Below are positions 7,448 to 15,384 of a DNA stretch of 55,921 bases, one piece after another (the first letter of the stretch is position 1; the number at the start of each line of letters is the position of its first letter). The stretch comes from a virus. The position numbers and the translations under genes are program-made. The stretch is taken from positions 1 to 55,921 of IMG/VR virus record IMGVR_UViG_3300034095_001732. One strand, given 5' to 3'. The notes below the pieces were generated by a model. That model worked only from the letters and a program-made list of their open reading frames with translations, was not told the origin of the DNA and made no database searches.

Positions 7448-7826
7448 ACTGACCGAGGCAATCCGGCAACTGACTGCTGCGTTGAACCACCGCAACGTGG
7501 CAGCCCCGGCTCCCGCGCCCGTCGTCCCTGCCAAGGTCGAAGCTCCGGCCCCCGTTCCCAAGGCGAAGCCCGCTCCGGCCCCCGAACCCGCGCCGTCGGC
7601 TGAGGATGCCGAGGACATTGAGGAGACGCCCGCCGTCCCACCCCCGGGTAAGGTGACGCAGGCCGACCTGCGTGATGCGGCCAGCAAGTTGCTGGAACAG
7701 AAGAAGCTGCCTGAGATCCTACGGATCAATCGCGAGCACGGCATCCGCCGCATCACCGAGTGCCCCGAGGAGAAGTACGAGTCGGTCTACGCCGCGCTCA
7801 CCGCCGCCCTTACCAATGGCTCGTAA
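7425..7826 (+). CDS. Pro/Ala-linker hypothetical protein, 133 aa
   Basis: An N-terminal helix (residues 1-22), a Pro/Ala-rich linker (about 25-75) and a C-terminal helical domain (about 78-130, VTQADLRDAASKLLEQKK... EEKYESVYAAL). The C-terminal part resembles small phage domains encoded next to recombination or replication genes. It overlaps both neighbours, which supports a single operon. Function unknown. Confidence 0.6.
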   Translation: MIETKLTELTEAIRQLTAALNHRNVAAPAPAPVVPAKVEAPAPVPKAKPAPAPEPAPSAEDAEDIEETPAVPPPGKVTQADLRDAASKLLEQKKLPEILRINREHGIRRITECPEEKYESVYAALTAALTNGS

Positions 7827-8976
7827 CCGCAGCATCATCGACGTCGGCCCGTCGGCTTCCGGCCGGTGGTCGGTATGCACCGCGTCGCCACAGTTCCTCG
7901 TGGACAACGCGGACAAGCTGCCGTCGGACTCGTCGGAGTACGCCGACGAGGGCAGCGTCGCGCACGCCGTGGCGGCCCAACTGTTGACCGCAGCGGATCC
8001 CGGCAATGTGAGCGGCGAGATGCTGGCGCACGTGACCAAGTACGTGGACTATGTCCGCTCGCAGTTCGACCAGTACCGTGGGTCGGTCGTCAAGATCGAG
8101 CAACCCATCAACCTGTTCTACCTGCCCAGCCGCAGCGGGATCGTAGACGCGGCGGTCATTCGCCACGACCACATCTTCATCAACGATCTCAAGTATGGGC
8201 AGGGTGTAAGTGTGGAGGCCGAGGGTAATACCCAGCTAGCCATCTATGCCGAGTCGTTGATCCAGTCGTGGGAACAGGTGATGGACTTCCCCGTTCACCT
8301 GACGGTGACCCTGTCCATCATCCAACCCCGGGACCGCAACAACCCCGAGCCCGTGCGGGTATGGACGATGACGCGCCAAGAGCTGTCCGAGTTCACCGCC
8401 AAGCTGGCGGCGAAGGCGGAGCTGGCCCTGACCGGCAAGGGCGAGTTCGTCCCCGACGACAAGGCTTGCCAGTTCTGTCCGGCCAAGGGGATCTGTGCGG
8501 CGTACGCCACTCGCGGTCTCGTTGCCCTGCCCGAACCGGCCCGAGTCATCGAGCTTCCCCACCCCGGCACCCTCACCCGCGAGCAACGTGTTCAAGCGTT
8601 GAAGGCGAAGAAGGTGCTGGCCCAGTGGATGGAGGCGCTCGAAGACCAAGAGATCCACGACCTGTCCAATGGCGCCGAACCCGCCGGCCTCAAGCTGGTC
8701 GAGGGCAAGTCCAACCGGAAGTGGGCGAACGTGGACGACGCGCTCAAGCTCCTGTCCAATCACCTCAGCCTCGATGAGATGCGCCCACGGGAGGAGGTCA
8801 TCTCTCCCGCCGCAGCCGAGCGACTGCTGAAGGGCATCAAACTTTCAACGCGCTTCACCAACCGGATGGAGACGTTGATCACCAGACCCGAGGGCAAACC
8901 GACACTGGTATCGGCGGACGATCCTCGTCCCGCGCTCTCGTTGACCCCCACCAATGGCCTGAAACCGCTAGAATAA
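7816..8976 (+). CDS. DUF2800 Cas4/RecB-like PD-(D/E)XK nuclease
   Basis: A 386-residue nuclease-like protein of the DUF2800 family, common in phage replication cassettes. Nuclease features are visible: H in SVAHAVAAQ, D in GIVDAA, the NDLKYG segment in the place of the D/E-X-K motif, and QLAIYA as the following motif. Cys21 near the N-terminus plus Cys218, Cys221 and Cys227 (C-x2-C-x5-C) reproduce the four-cysteine iron-sulfur arrangement of Cas4 and AddB. The DUF2815 gene next door is its usual partner. It probably processes DNA ends in recombination or replication. The ATG at 7816 overlaps the previous gene by 11 bp. Confidence 0.85.
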   Translation: MARNRSIIDVGPSASGRWSVCTASPQFLVDNADKLPSDSSEYADEGSVAHAVAAQLLTAADPGNVSGEMLAHVTKYVDYVRSQFDQYRGSVVKIEQPINLFYLPSRSGIVDAAVIRHDHIFINDLKYGQGVSVEAEGNTQLAIYAESLIQSWEQVMDFPVHLTVTLSIIQPRDRNNPEPVRVWTMTRQELSEFTAKLAAKAELALTGKGEFVPDDKACQFCPAKGICAAYATRGLVALPEPARVIELPHPGTLTREQRVQALKAKKVLAQWMEALEDQEIHDLSNGAEPAGLKLVEGKSNRKWANVDDALKLLSNHLSLDEMRPREEVISPAAAERLLKGIKLSTRFTNRMETLITRPEGKPTLVSADDPRPALSLTPTNGLKPLE

Positions 8977-8990
8977 AACCACATACTGAT

Positions 8991-9512
8991 ATGAACGTCA
9001 CCCTCAACAACGTCCGCCTCTCCTTTCCCGCCCTGTGGGAACCGCGCAAGGGGCCCGATGCCAACTCGAAGGCTAGCTACCAAGCTGCCTTCCTCCTCGA
9101 CAAGAAGGACAACGCCGCCGACATCGCCGCCGTCAAGGCCGCCATCGCCGCCATCACCAAGGAGACCTTCAAGGGCAAGCAGCCGCCGAAGATCTGCCTG
9201 CGTGACGGCTCCGAGAAGCCTGACCTTGAGGGCTACGGCGACGGCGTGATGTTCATCAACGCCCGCAGCGACAAGCGCCCGCACGTGATCGGCCGCAAGA
9301 TGGAGGCGATCGGTCCCGATGACGGCATCGTGTACGCTGGTTGCTACGTCAACGCGACGATCCGCCTGTGGGGTCAGGACAATAACTACGGCAAGCGCAT
9401 CAACGCGCAGCTGCGTGCGATCCAGTTCGTCAAGAAGGGCGATGCCTTTGGCGACGGCGACATCGACGTAATGAAGGAGTTCAAGCCGCTCGACGATGAG
9501 TCCCCCATCTGA
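8991..9512 (+). CDS. DUF2815 ssDNA-binding-like protein
   Basis: A 173-residue protein of the DUF2815 family, regarded as a phage single-stranded-DNA-binding protein. The N-terminal NVTLNNVRLSFPALWEP and the central motif CYVNATIRLW, with an acidic C-terminus (DVMKEFKPLDDESPI), fit the family and the usual acidic tail of SSB proteins. It stands between the DUF2800 nuclease and the polymerase, the conserved cassette order. No Shine-Dalgarno is seen before ATG 8991. Confidence 0.85.
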   Translation: MNVTLNNVRLSFPALWEPRKGPDANSKASYQAAFLLDKKDNAADIAAVKAAIAAITKETFKGKQPPKICLRDGSEKPDLEGYGDGVMFINARSDKRPHVIGRKMEAIGPDDGIVYAGCYVNATIRLWGQDNNYGKRINAQLRAIQFVKKGDAFGDGDIDVMKEFKPLDDESPI

Positions 9513-9687
9513 GACGCCGCTCGACAAGTCGCGGCGCCTTGCCCGTGAACTGTCCGAAGACCCGGTCGCCGCGTCGATGATCCGGCAACACGTTGCCTCG
9601 ATCCGTCTGATCGACCTGCTCGAACTGACGGAAGAGGACTTCTACAAAGCCTTCCCCGATCTCGGTAACCCGAGTGATGGGGACTAG
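9496..9687 (+). CDS. Small helical protein, 63 aa
   Basis: This short gene overlaps the end of the DUF2815 gene by 17 bp. It is charged and helical (DKSRRLARELSEDPVAASM, then LLELTEEDFYKAF). I do not recognise it. The overlap and the position directly before the polymerase suggest a replication accessory protein, which is inference only. Confidence 0.5.
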   Translation: MSPPSETPLDKSRRLARELSEDPVAASMIRQHVASIRLIDLLELTEEDFYKAFPDLGNPSDGD

Positions 9688-9747
9688 AGATAGGGTTGTT
9701 GTTCCATACCGAGACTGGGCAACCTGCGTAGTGGTGGCCCACCAATT

Positions 9748-11715
9748 TTGACCATCCTCGTAGACATTGAGACGCGCTCCCGTGCTGACCTGCCCGAGGT
9801 CGGTGCGTACCGCTACGCCTGCGACCCAAGCACCGAGGTGCTGATGATGGGTGTCGCCGAGGCTAAGCCCAACGCGCCGGTCTACCTGTGGGTGAATCCC
9901 AAGTACGAGGATGCCGGGGTGAAGACGGATCCCGAGGCGCTCAGGCTGCTGACCTTGGCGACCAAGGTCGTGGCGCACAACGCCCCGTTCGAGATCGCGG
10001 TGCTGCACGAGACCGGCTTCCAACCTTACTTCGGGCTCGACCAGTGGGAGTGCACGATGGCGATGGCCCGCATCGCCGGGCTGCCCGAGAGTCTGGAGAA
10101 GTGCGTGGTCGCGTTGCAATGCCCGGGGCTTTTCAAGGACGCCAAGGGCAAGGCGCTCATCCGGTTGTTCTCCATCCCGCGTGATGATGGGGACTTCAAC
10201 GCGCCAACGGATTATCCGGATAAGTGGAAGGAGTTCTGCGAGTACTGCCGACAGGACGTACGTGCGGAGCTGTTCCTCTGGTCAGCCCTGCACGACTTCC
10301 GGTTGAAGGGGGTCAACGCGGACACGTGGCAGTTCACCTTGCGGATGAATGACGTTGGCATTCCGGTGAACGTGCCCGCCCTGCGGAACGCGCAGCGTAT
10401 TCTGGACGAGGTCAACCAGTCGGCGGGCGAGGAGTTCCGTAAGTTGACCGGACTCAACATCACGCAGCGTGAGTCGGTACGGAAGTGGATCAACGACCAC
10501 GGCTTACCGCTGGAGGACATGCAGGCCGAGACTCTGCTCGCCTTGGACACCAGTAAGGCGTTCCACCCTAACGTTGCCCGGGCCGTGGAGTTGTACCGGC
10601 AGATGTCGTTTGCCGCCGCGAAGAAGGTGCAAGCGATGCTCAACTGGGTATGCCCCGATGGGCGGATGCACGGCGTGTTCAAGTTCTATGGCACGGGCAC
10701 CGGGCGGTGGTCGGCCGGCGGGCCGCAGATGCAGAACGCGAAGAAGCCCACGCGGGCGATGCGCCCGGTGGTGAAGGAGGCGTACAAGGCGATCTGTGAT
10801 GGCGCCTCCGCGGCGGAGATCGACGCTATCTACGGCAACCCGGTCGAGGTGATCTCCTCCTGCATCCGCCAGTTTGTCCACGTGCCCGGCGAGCAGATGT
10901 TCGACGCGGACTACAACGCCATCGAGGCGCGCATCGCGGTGTGGTTGTCGGGCGATGACGAACTGGTGGACGAGTACCGCAAGGGCGTGGACCGCTACCG
11001 TGCGATGGCCGCCCTGATCTTCAACAAGCCGACCGCCAGCGTCACATCCGACGAACGTGATTTGGGGAAGCAGGCTATCCTTGGCCTGTCGTATGGGATG
11101 GGCGCCGACAAGTTCCGCACCAGCTGCGAGGCCAAGGGGATGAAGGTCAGCGGCGAGCTGGCCGAGCGGGCGAAGGATGCGTTCCGTCGCCGCCACTACC
11201 GGATGGTCGGGATCTGGAGCGAGCTGGATCGGGGGGTGCGCCGCTGCCTCGCGAGTGGGGTGTCAGGGCCAACGGCAATCTTCAAGGGTATCTCCATGCG
11301 TTGGCATCACCCCGGCGATCTGCCTCCGTACATCGCGCTCCGACTCCCGAGCGGGCGTGACCTGTGGTATCGTGACCCGCGGTTGGGGGCTCCCTTGAAC
11401 GGCCAGCGAACGGAGATCACGTACGAAGGTCAGCTGCCGATGAGCACGCAATGGGGGCGGATCAAACTCTACGGGGCCAAGATGTTTGAGAACATCTGCC
11501 AAGCCATCGCCGCTGACCTGATGTCGCACGGCGCCCGCGAGGCCGAGTCCAAGTGGATGGTGCCCTTTGCATTGATCCACGATCAGGCGCTGGCTATGCA
11601 GATGCCCGGCCAGACTCCTGACCAGTTCGCCTCCGCCCTCACCCAGCTCCCGCCGTGGGCAGACGGACTTCCACTCAAGGCGGAAGCAAAGTCAGTTCAA
11701 TACTACAGCAAATGA
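9748..11715 (+). CDS. polA: Family A DNA polymerase with 3-5 exonuclease
   Basis: A 655-residue replicative polymerase. Exonuclease motifs: VDIETR near the N-terminus, AHNAPFE near residue 75, YCRQD near residue 168. Polymerase motif A is DADYNAIEAR (Asp386); motif B is RDLGKQAILGLSYG (residues about 437-450), with the usual Phe replaced by Leu; motif C is IHDQ (Asp612), where the family normally has HDE, so the final acidic residue is Gln613. There is no 5-3 exonuclease domain. The start is a TTG at 9748 without Shine-Dalgarno, chosen because it places VDIETR at the usual position. A 60-bp gap precedes it. Confidence 0.92.
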   Translation: MTILVDIETRSRADLPEVGAYRYACDPSTEVLMMGVAEAKPNAPVYLWVNPKYEDAGVKTDPEALRLLTLATKVVAHNAPFEIAVLHETGFQPYFGLDQWECTMAMARIAGLPESLEKCVVALQCPGLFKDAKGKALIRLFSIPRDDGDFNAPTDYPDKWKEFCEYCRQDVRAELFLWSALHDFRLKGVNADTWQFTLRMNDVGIPVNVPALRNAQRILDEVNQSAGEEFRKLTGLNITQRESVRKWINDHGLPLEDMQAETLLALDTSKAFHPNVARAVELYRQMSFAAAKKVQAMLNWVCPDGRMHGVFKFYGTGTGRWSAGGPQMQNAKKPTRAMRPVVKEAYKAICDGASAAEIDAIYGNPVEVISSCIRQFVHVPGEQMFDADYNAIEARIAVWLSGDDELVDEYRKGVDRYRAMAALIFNKPTASVTSDERDLGKQAILGLSYGMGADKFRTSCEAKGMKVSGELAERAKDAFRRRHYRMVGIWSELDRGVRRCLASGVSGPTAIFKGISMRWHHPGDLPPYIALRLPSGRDLWYRDPRLGAPLNGQRTEITYEGQLPMSTQWGRIKLYGAKMFENICQAIAADLMSHGAREAESKWMVPFALIHDQALAMQMPGQTPDQFASALTQLPPWADGLPLKAEAKSVQYYSK

Positions 11716-11999
11716 GCACCGACGCAAACGAACCAGCCTATCCCGACCGCAACAATCCCGGCCTCACCAAGCGTGAGTACTTCGCCGCCATGGCCCTGAA
11801 GGGTATCCTCTCCAACGCGGAGGAGATGCCGCGTGAGAAGGGCGCGATGGAAGACGAAGACGAGATGGAAGGTGAGGAGGGCGAGGAGAGCTACGGCGAG
11901 GGAGACAACTACCGCAGGGATGGCGAGAGCTGCACCGAATGCGCCTGCCGCATCGCCGTGGAACACGCCGACGAATTGATCCGCGCCCTGAACAAATGA
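11712..11999 (+). CDS. Conserved small phage protein, 95 aa
   Basis: A small acidic protein of a type frequent in phages: an N-terminal NPGLTKREYFAAMALKGIL block and a C-terminal AVEHADELIRAL block. Here the two are separated by a very acidic insert (about residues 40-60) and a CTECAC motif. Function unknown. ATG 11712 overlaps the polymerase stop. Confidence 0.7.
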   Translation: MSTDANEPAYPDRNNPGLTKREYFAAMALKGILSNAEEMPREKGAMEDEDEMEGEEGEESYGEGDNYRRDGESCTECACRIAVEHADELIRALNK

Positions 12000-12268
12000 C
12001 CATCCCCCGCCGATTTCAGATCTTCGACCGAGAGGTCGTCATAACCGACAAAGATGTTGAGCGATTGAGGATCCACCTGTGCAACTGGCAGAAGCTGCAC
12101 GAGATCCTACTGCTCGGTGTCAATGCCGAGGATCTGCGTCGGCTCGTCATCTTGGAGCTGGCCGGGCACGACCGGGAGACGATCATCTCCCGGCTGCTCG
12201 GCCGGCTAGCCAAGGTCGAACGTCGTGAGATGAAGAAACGGATGGCTGAAGCTCGGGACCGCAAATGA
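11996..12268 (+). CDS. Hypothetical helical protein, 90 aa
   Basis: A basic, mostly helical protein with a coiled C-terminal region (GRLAKVERREMKKRMAEARD). It is not recognised. Overlaps with both the preceding and following genes (ATGA junctions) place it in the nuclease-helicase operon. Confidence 0.6.
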   Translation: MTIPRRFQIFDREVVITDKDVERLRIHLCNWQKLHEILLLGVNAEDLRRLVILELAGHDRETIISRLLGRLAKVERREMKKRMAEARDRK

Positions 12269-12558
12269 CCGAGGCCGAGATCGAGCGACGCGTGGTCAAC
12301 CACTGCCGTGAGCGTGGCCTGATCACCTACAAGTTCACCTCACCCGCGCAACGGGGTGTGCCCGACCGTATCATCATCGCCCCCAACCAAGTGCTGCTGC
12401 TCGAACTCAAGCAGGCGGGGAGAAAACCTACACCCCTGCAACTGCGGGAGATCGACCGGATCAACACGATGTCCGGCCCCAACCTGTTGGCTACTTGGGC
12501 CGCGGGATGGGACGACGCTCGGCAAGTCATTGATGACCTCATCGCCCCTCTCCCTTGA
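12265..12558 (+). CDS. VRR-NUC domain nuclease
   Basis: A 97-residue stand-alone VRR-NUC nuclease of the PD-(D/E)XK fold. The key pattern is visible: E near the N-terminus (TEAEIERRVVNHC), GVPDRI with the catalytic Asp, and LLELKQAG with the E-x-K. Such minimal nucleases cut branched or flapped DNA and typically sit beside the SNF2 helicase in phage genomes, as here. It overlaps the helicase gene by 26 bp. Confidence 0.88.
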   Translation: MTEAEIERRVVNHCRERGLITYKFTSPAQRGVPDRIIIAPNQVLLLELKQAGRKPTPLQLREIDRINTMSGPNLLATWAAGWDDARQVIDDLIAPLP

Positions 12559-13867
12559 GCCCTACCAGATGGTGATGAGGGAGTTCCTCACCACCAACCG
12601 GCTGGCCTACTGCACCGTTGGTCTGGGTCTGGGCAAGACCGCGACCACGCTGTCCGCCCTGAACGAACTGTTCAGGGATGGGGCGATCCGGGCTGCGCTG
12701 ATTGTGGCGCCGATGCGGGTGGCGCGGATCACGTGGCCGAACGAGGTACGCAAGTGGGGCCAGTTTAACTGGATGGAGATCGAGCACCTCAAGGGGCAGG
12801 AGCCGTCGGGCAATGCTCAGCTGTACCTGATAAACTACGAACGTCTTCACCAGTTGAAGTCATTGGACTTCGTGGATGCGGTGGTGTTCGACGAGATCAC
12901 GCGCGCCAAGAACTACGCCTCCAAACGGATCAATGCGTTCCGCCCCCTGCTGAAGAAGCGCCACTACCGATGGGGTCTGACCGGAACCCCCCGACCAAAC
13001 AGCATCCTCGAACTCTTCGGGCAAGTACGTTTGCTGGATGAGGGGGAACGGTTGGGCGCTAAGTTCGAGACATTCAAGCGCAAGTACTGCTACCCGACCG
13101 ACTACATGCAGTACAACTGGGTGCCCCGGCCCGGGGCGGAGGAGCAGATCTACTCCAAGATCCAAGACATCACGCTAACCCTGCGCTCCAGCGACTACCT
13201 CGACGTAGCGGATACCGAGGTCAACGACATCCCGGTGCCGCTCAACGACAAGACCGAGAAGATCTACAAGCGGTTGGAGAAGGACTTCCTCGCGCAGATC
13301 AACAGCCGGGACATCACGGCGGTGAACGCCGCAGTCCTTGTGAACAAGCTGTTGCAGGTTTGCAGCGGCGCCATCTACGCCGAGGACCGATCGGTGCAGG
13401 CGATCCACGAGGACCGGATCGTGGCGCTCAAGTCCCTCATCCGCAAGCTGGCCGGGCCCGTGATCGTTGGCTGCCAGTATGTCCACGAGGCCAAGCGCAT
13501 CTGCGATCTGGTGCAGGGGGCGGTGCATTCGTCCCACGTGAAGGGCAATCTGGAGGACGAGTGGAACAGCGGGCGCATCAAGGTGCTGGTCGCCGACCCT
13601 CGCAGCTTGGGCCACGGGCTCAACCTGCAACAGGGTGGGCGCGACATCATCTGGTACTCGCCCACGTGGAGCCGCGAACTCTACGACCAGTTCAACGCCC
13701 GGGTTGCTCGCAAGGGACAGGACAAGGTGCCTCGGGTGCACCGCCTGTTCGCCCCCGGCACCATCGACGAGGTGGTCATTGAGTCGCTGCGGGAGAAGGG
13801 CGACGCGCAGAACGCGATGATGCGGATCATGGCCAACTATCAACGTATCGTGGAGGACGCCGAATGA
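12533..13867 (+). CDS. SNF2-family DNA helicase/translocase
   Basis: A 444-residue superfamily 2 ATPase. Motif I is GLGLGKTATT (residues about 29-38), motif II is DEIT near residue 120, motif III is LTGTP near 150, and the C-terminal lobe has GHGLNLQ, WSRELYDQFNARVAR and KGQ, matching motifs V and VI of SNF2 proteins. The start at ATG 12533 lies inside the VRR-NUC gene and gives MTSSPLSLEPYQ, the expected beginning for this family; a frame opening further upstream gives a low-quality extension. It probably remodels forks or recombination intermediates with the VRR-NUC enzyme. Confidence 0.9.
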   Translation: MTSSPLSLEPYQMVMREFLTTNRLAYCTVGLGLGKTATTLSALNELFRDGAIRAALIVAPMRVARITWPNEVRKWGQFNWMEIEHLKGQEPSGNAQLYLINYERLHQLKSLDFVDAVVFDEITRAKNYASKRINAFRPLLKKRHYRWGLTGTPRPNSILELFGQVRLLDEGERLGAKFETFKRKYCYPTDYMQYNWVPRPGAEEQIYSKIQDITLTLRSSDYLDVADTEVNDIPVPLNDKTEKIYKRLEKDFLAQINSRDITAVNAAVLVNKLLQVCSGAIYAEDRSVQAIHEDRIVALKSLIRKLAGPVIVGCQYVHEAKRICDLVQGAVHSSHVKGNLEDEWNSGRIKVLVADPRSLGHGLNLQQGGRDIIWYSPTWSRELYDQFNARVARKGQDKVPRVHRLFAPGTIDEVVIESLREKGDAQNAMMRIMANYQRIVEDAE

Positions 13868-14211
13868 TCCCGATTCCTGCCATCCTGCTCTCCGCTCTGA
13901 TAATGGTGGAGAGCAGCGGCAATGACTGGGCGGTTGGGCGGATGGGGGAGATCGGCCCACTTCAGATAATGCCTGCCACGCTGCGGGACATCAACCGGAT
14001 CTCTGGCCGGAGGTTTACCCGGTCCGATGCGTTCCACCGGGAGACCGCCAAAGAGATGGCGACCATCTACCTCACCCACTACGCAACTGAGAAACGTCTT
14101 GGCCGGAAGCCTACGCTCCGTGATTATGCCCTCATCTGGCACCATGGACCCAATGGTTGGAGGCGAACCGGACCGAACCGTTACTGGACGAAAGTCCAGC
14201 GACACTTATGA
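13864..14211 (+). CDS. SLT-type transglycosylase / lysozyme-like protein
   Basis: A 115-residue lytic transglycosylase-like protein. The catalytic Glu16 sits in IMVESSGND, followed by GEIGPLQIMPATL, the hallmark of soluble lytic transglycosylases, and a YALIWHHGP segment. The hydrophobic start (IPAILLSALIMV) belongs to the first catalytic helix rather than to an obvious signal peptide. A good GGAGG site precedes the ATG, which overlaps the helicase stop. It is encoded with replication genes rather than with the late lysis cluster, so it may be a virion-associated or early enzyme. Confidence 0.8.
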   Translation: MIPIPAILLSALIMVESSGNDWAVGRMGEIGPLQIMPATLRDINRISGRRFTRSDAFHRETAKEMATIYLTHYATEKRLGRKPTLRDYALIWHHGPNGWRRTGPNRYWTKVQRHL

Positions 14212-14462
14212 CCGACGATCCGGAGTTCCCCCCGTGCCCGAAGCGCCGCGATGACTGCCTGTTCGTCAACGGCGAAGCCAAGCGGACGTGCATGCACAGT
14301 CCGCTCATCTTTAACCGACGGGGCGAACCCGTCGGCGGAGGGGCCAACGTGTCAACGCGTGTGCTGCACTGCACGGTGTGCCACCGCAACTGGACCGCGA
14401 AGCAAACCGAACTCGAAGCCACGCTCGGGTTCCCGCTCAAGTGGGAGACTCTACGCCGATGA
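14208..14462 (+). CDS. Cys-rich putative zinc-binding protein, 84 aa
   Basis: Five cysteines (CPKRRDDC, TC, CTVC) spread over about 60 residues suggest a zinc-binding fold; CTVCHRNW is a knuckle-like half. I do not recognise the family. It overlaps both the transglycosylase and the following small basic gene. Confidence 0.6.
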   Translation: MTDDPEFPPCPKRRDDCLFVNGEAKRTCMHSPLIFNRRGEPVGGGANVSTRVLHCTVCHRNWTAKQTELEATLGFPLKWETLRR

Positions 14463-14638
14463 AAAAGAAATCCACAGTCAACGCGGCTGGTAACTACACC
14501 AAGCCATCGATGCGGAAACGCATCTTCGAGAAGGTCAAGGCGGGCGGCAAGGGCGGCAAGCCCGGCCAATGGTCCGCCCGCAAGGCACAGATGGTCGCCA
14601 AGGAATACAAGGCCAAGGGGGGAGGCTACACGTCATGA
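14459..14638 (+). CDS. Small basic phage protein with GQWSARKAQ motif, 59 aa
   Basis: A highly basic protein ending in GGKPGQWSARKAQMVAKEY and GGGY. This motif recurs in short phage and bacterial proteins (I associate it with DUF5872, from memory). It may bind nucleic acid. It overlaps the previous stop, and a GGGAG site lies upstream. Confidence 0.65.
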   Translation: MKKKSTVNAAGNYTKPSMRKRIFEKVKAGGKGGKPGQWSARKAQMVAKEYKAKGGGYTS

Positions 14639-14868
14639 AGCGCCAACAGAAAAGCCTGAAGGATTGGACCGACCAGAAGTGGCGCACCGCCAGCGGCAAG
14701 CCCTCGCTCAAGACAGGCGAGCGTTACCTACCCGGCAAGGCGTGGGAGAACCTGACCGCCGCTGAGAAAGCTGCGACCAACGCGGCCAAGCGGAAGGGCA
14801 TGCGAGCCGGCAAGCAGTTCGTCGCCCAGCCCAAAGCCATTGCCAAGAAGACGGCGAAGTTCCGGTGA
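14635..14868 (+). CDS. Small basic conserved phage protein, 77 aa
   Basis: A lysine-rich protein with the pattern SLKDWTDQKWRT, GERYLPGKAW, AATNAAKRKG and KAIAKKTAKFR, which I have seen repeatedly in podovirus genomes without an assigned function. It is coupled to its neighbours by ATGA and GTGA overlaps and has a strong GGGGAGG site. DNA binding is plausible from the charge. Confidence 0.7.
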   Translation: MKRQQKSLKDWTDQKWRTASGKPSLKTGERYLPGKAWENLTAAEKAATNAAKRKGMRAGKQFVAQPKAIAKKTAKFR

Positions 14869-15347
14869 GGCTGCCCTACGCCTACGAGACCGAGCAGGGA
14901 CAGGAGGCGATCCGCCGTCGTAATGAGACGGCGGAGATCTACGCGTGCATCCGTGGGTGGGACGTCCACATAGACCCCAAACCGCTCAGCCCTCTGGCCG
15001 TGTCGTTCTACCGGGACGACCGGCTTCGGGAGTTGGCCATCGTGCGGAACCGTAGCGAGACATACGAGGGATACCGCTGGCCCAGCGCATTGGTGACCAC
15101 CAAGAAGCTGGAGTTCATGATCGACCGGGCCCTGCGATTCAATGTCTCTGCGGTGGTGATCATCGGACTGGCTGACAATACGTTGCTCACTTGGCCCGTG
15201 GTTGATGGGCGCGGCAACGTCGCGAGCTTTGTCCGCTACATCAGCGAGACGAAGGGCGACTGTATGGGGTCGCACATGGCCAACCGGGAGAACTCCCACC
15301 TCCCGATCGAGGAGGCACAGGTGTTGCCTCCGACACTGCTAGTCTAG
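14865..15347 (+). CDS. Putative nuclease-like protein, 160 aa
   Basis: I do not firmly recognise this protein. Its order of features (E in RNETAEIYACIRG, LAVSFYRDDRLRELAIVRNR, then ALVTTKKLEFMIDRALRF and VVIIGLAD) resembles small PD-(D/E)XK nucleases related to Holliday-junction or endonuclease VII-like enzymes. That is a weak inference, because no clean D-(D/E)-x-K triad can be fixed by eye. It is the last gene of the replication module, starting with GTG and overlapping the previous stop. Confidence 0.55.
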   Translation: MRLPYAYETEQGQEAIRRRNETAEIYACIRGWDVHIDPKPLSPLAVSFYRDDRLRELAIVRNRSETYEGYRWPSALVTTKKLEFMIDRALRFNVSAVVIIGLADNTLLTWPVVDGRGNVASFVRYISETKGDCMGSHMANRENSHLPIEEAQVLPPTLLV

Positions 15348-15352
15348 GACTT

Positions 15353-15366
15353 CCGGCATTTGCCGG
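15353..15366. terminator. Short hairpin between convergent operons
   Basis: CCGGC-ATTT-GCCGG sits in the 37-bp gap between the ends of the plus-strand replication operon and the minus-strand late operon. It may act as a weak bidirectional stop. There is no U tract on either side. Confidence 0.35.
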
Positions 15367-15384
15367 GTAATCCGCGTCACCACC

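Noticed and set aside
12356-12532. Upstream extension of the SNF2 helicase frame
   Set aside because: The extension overlaps the VRR-NUC gene completely and gives Cys/Ser/Pro-rich sequence unlike helicases; ATG 12533 gives the expected N-terminus.
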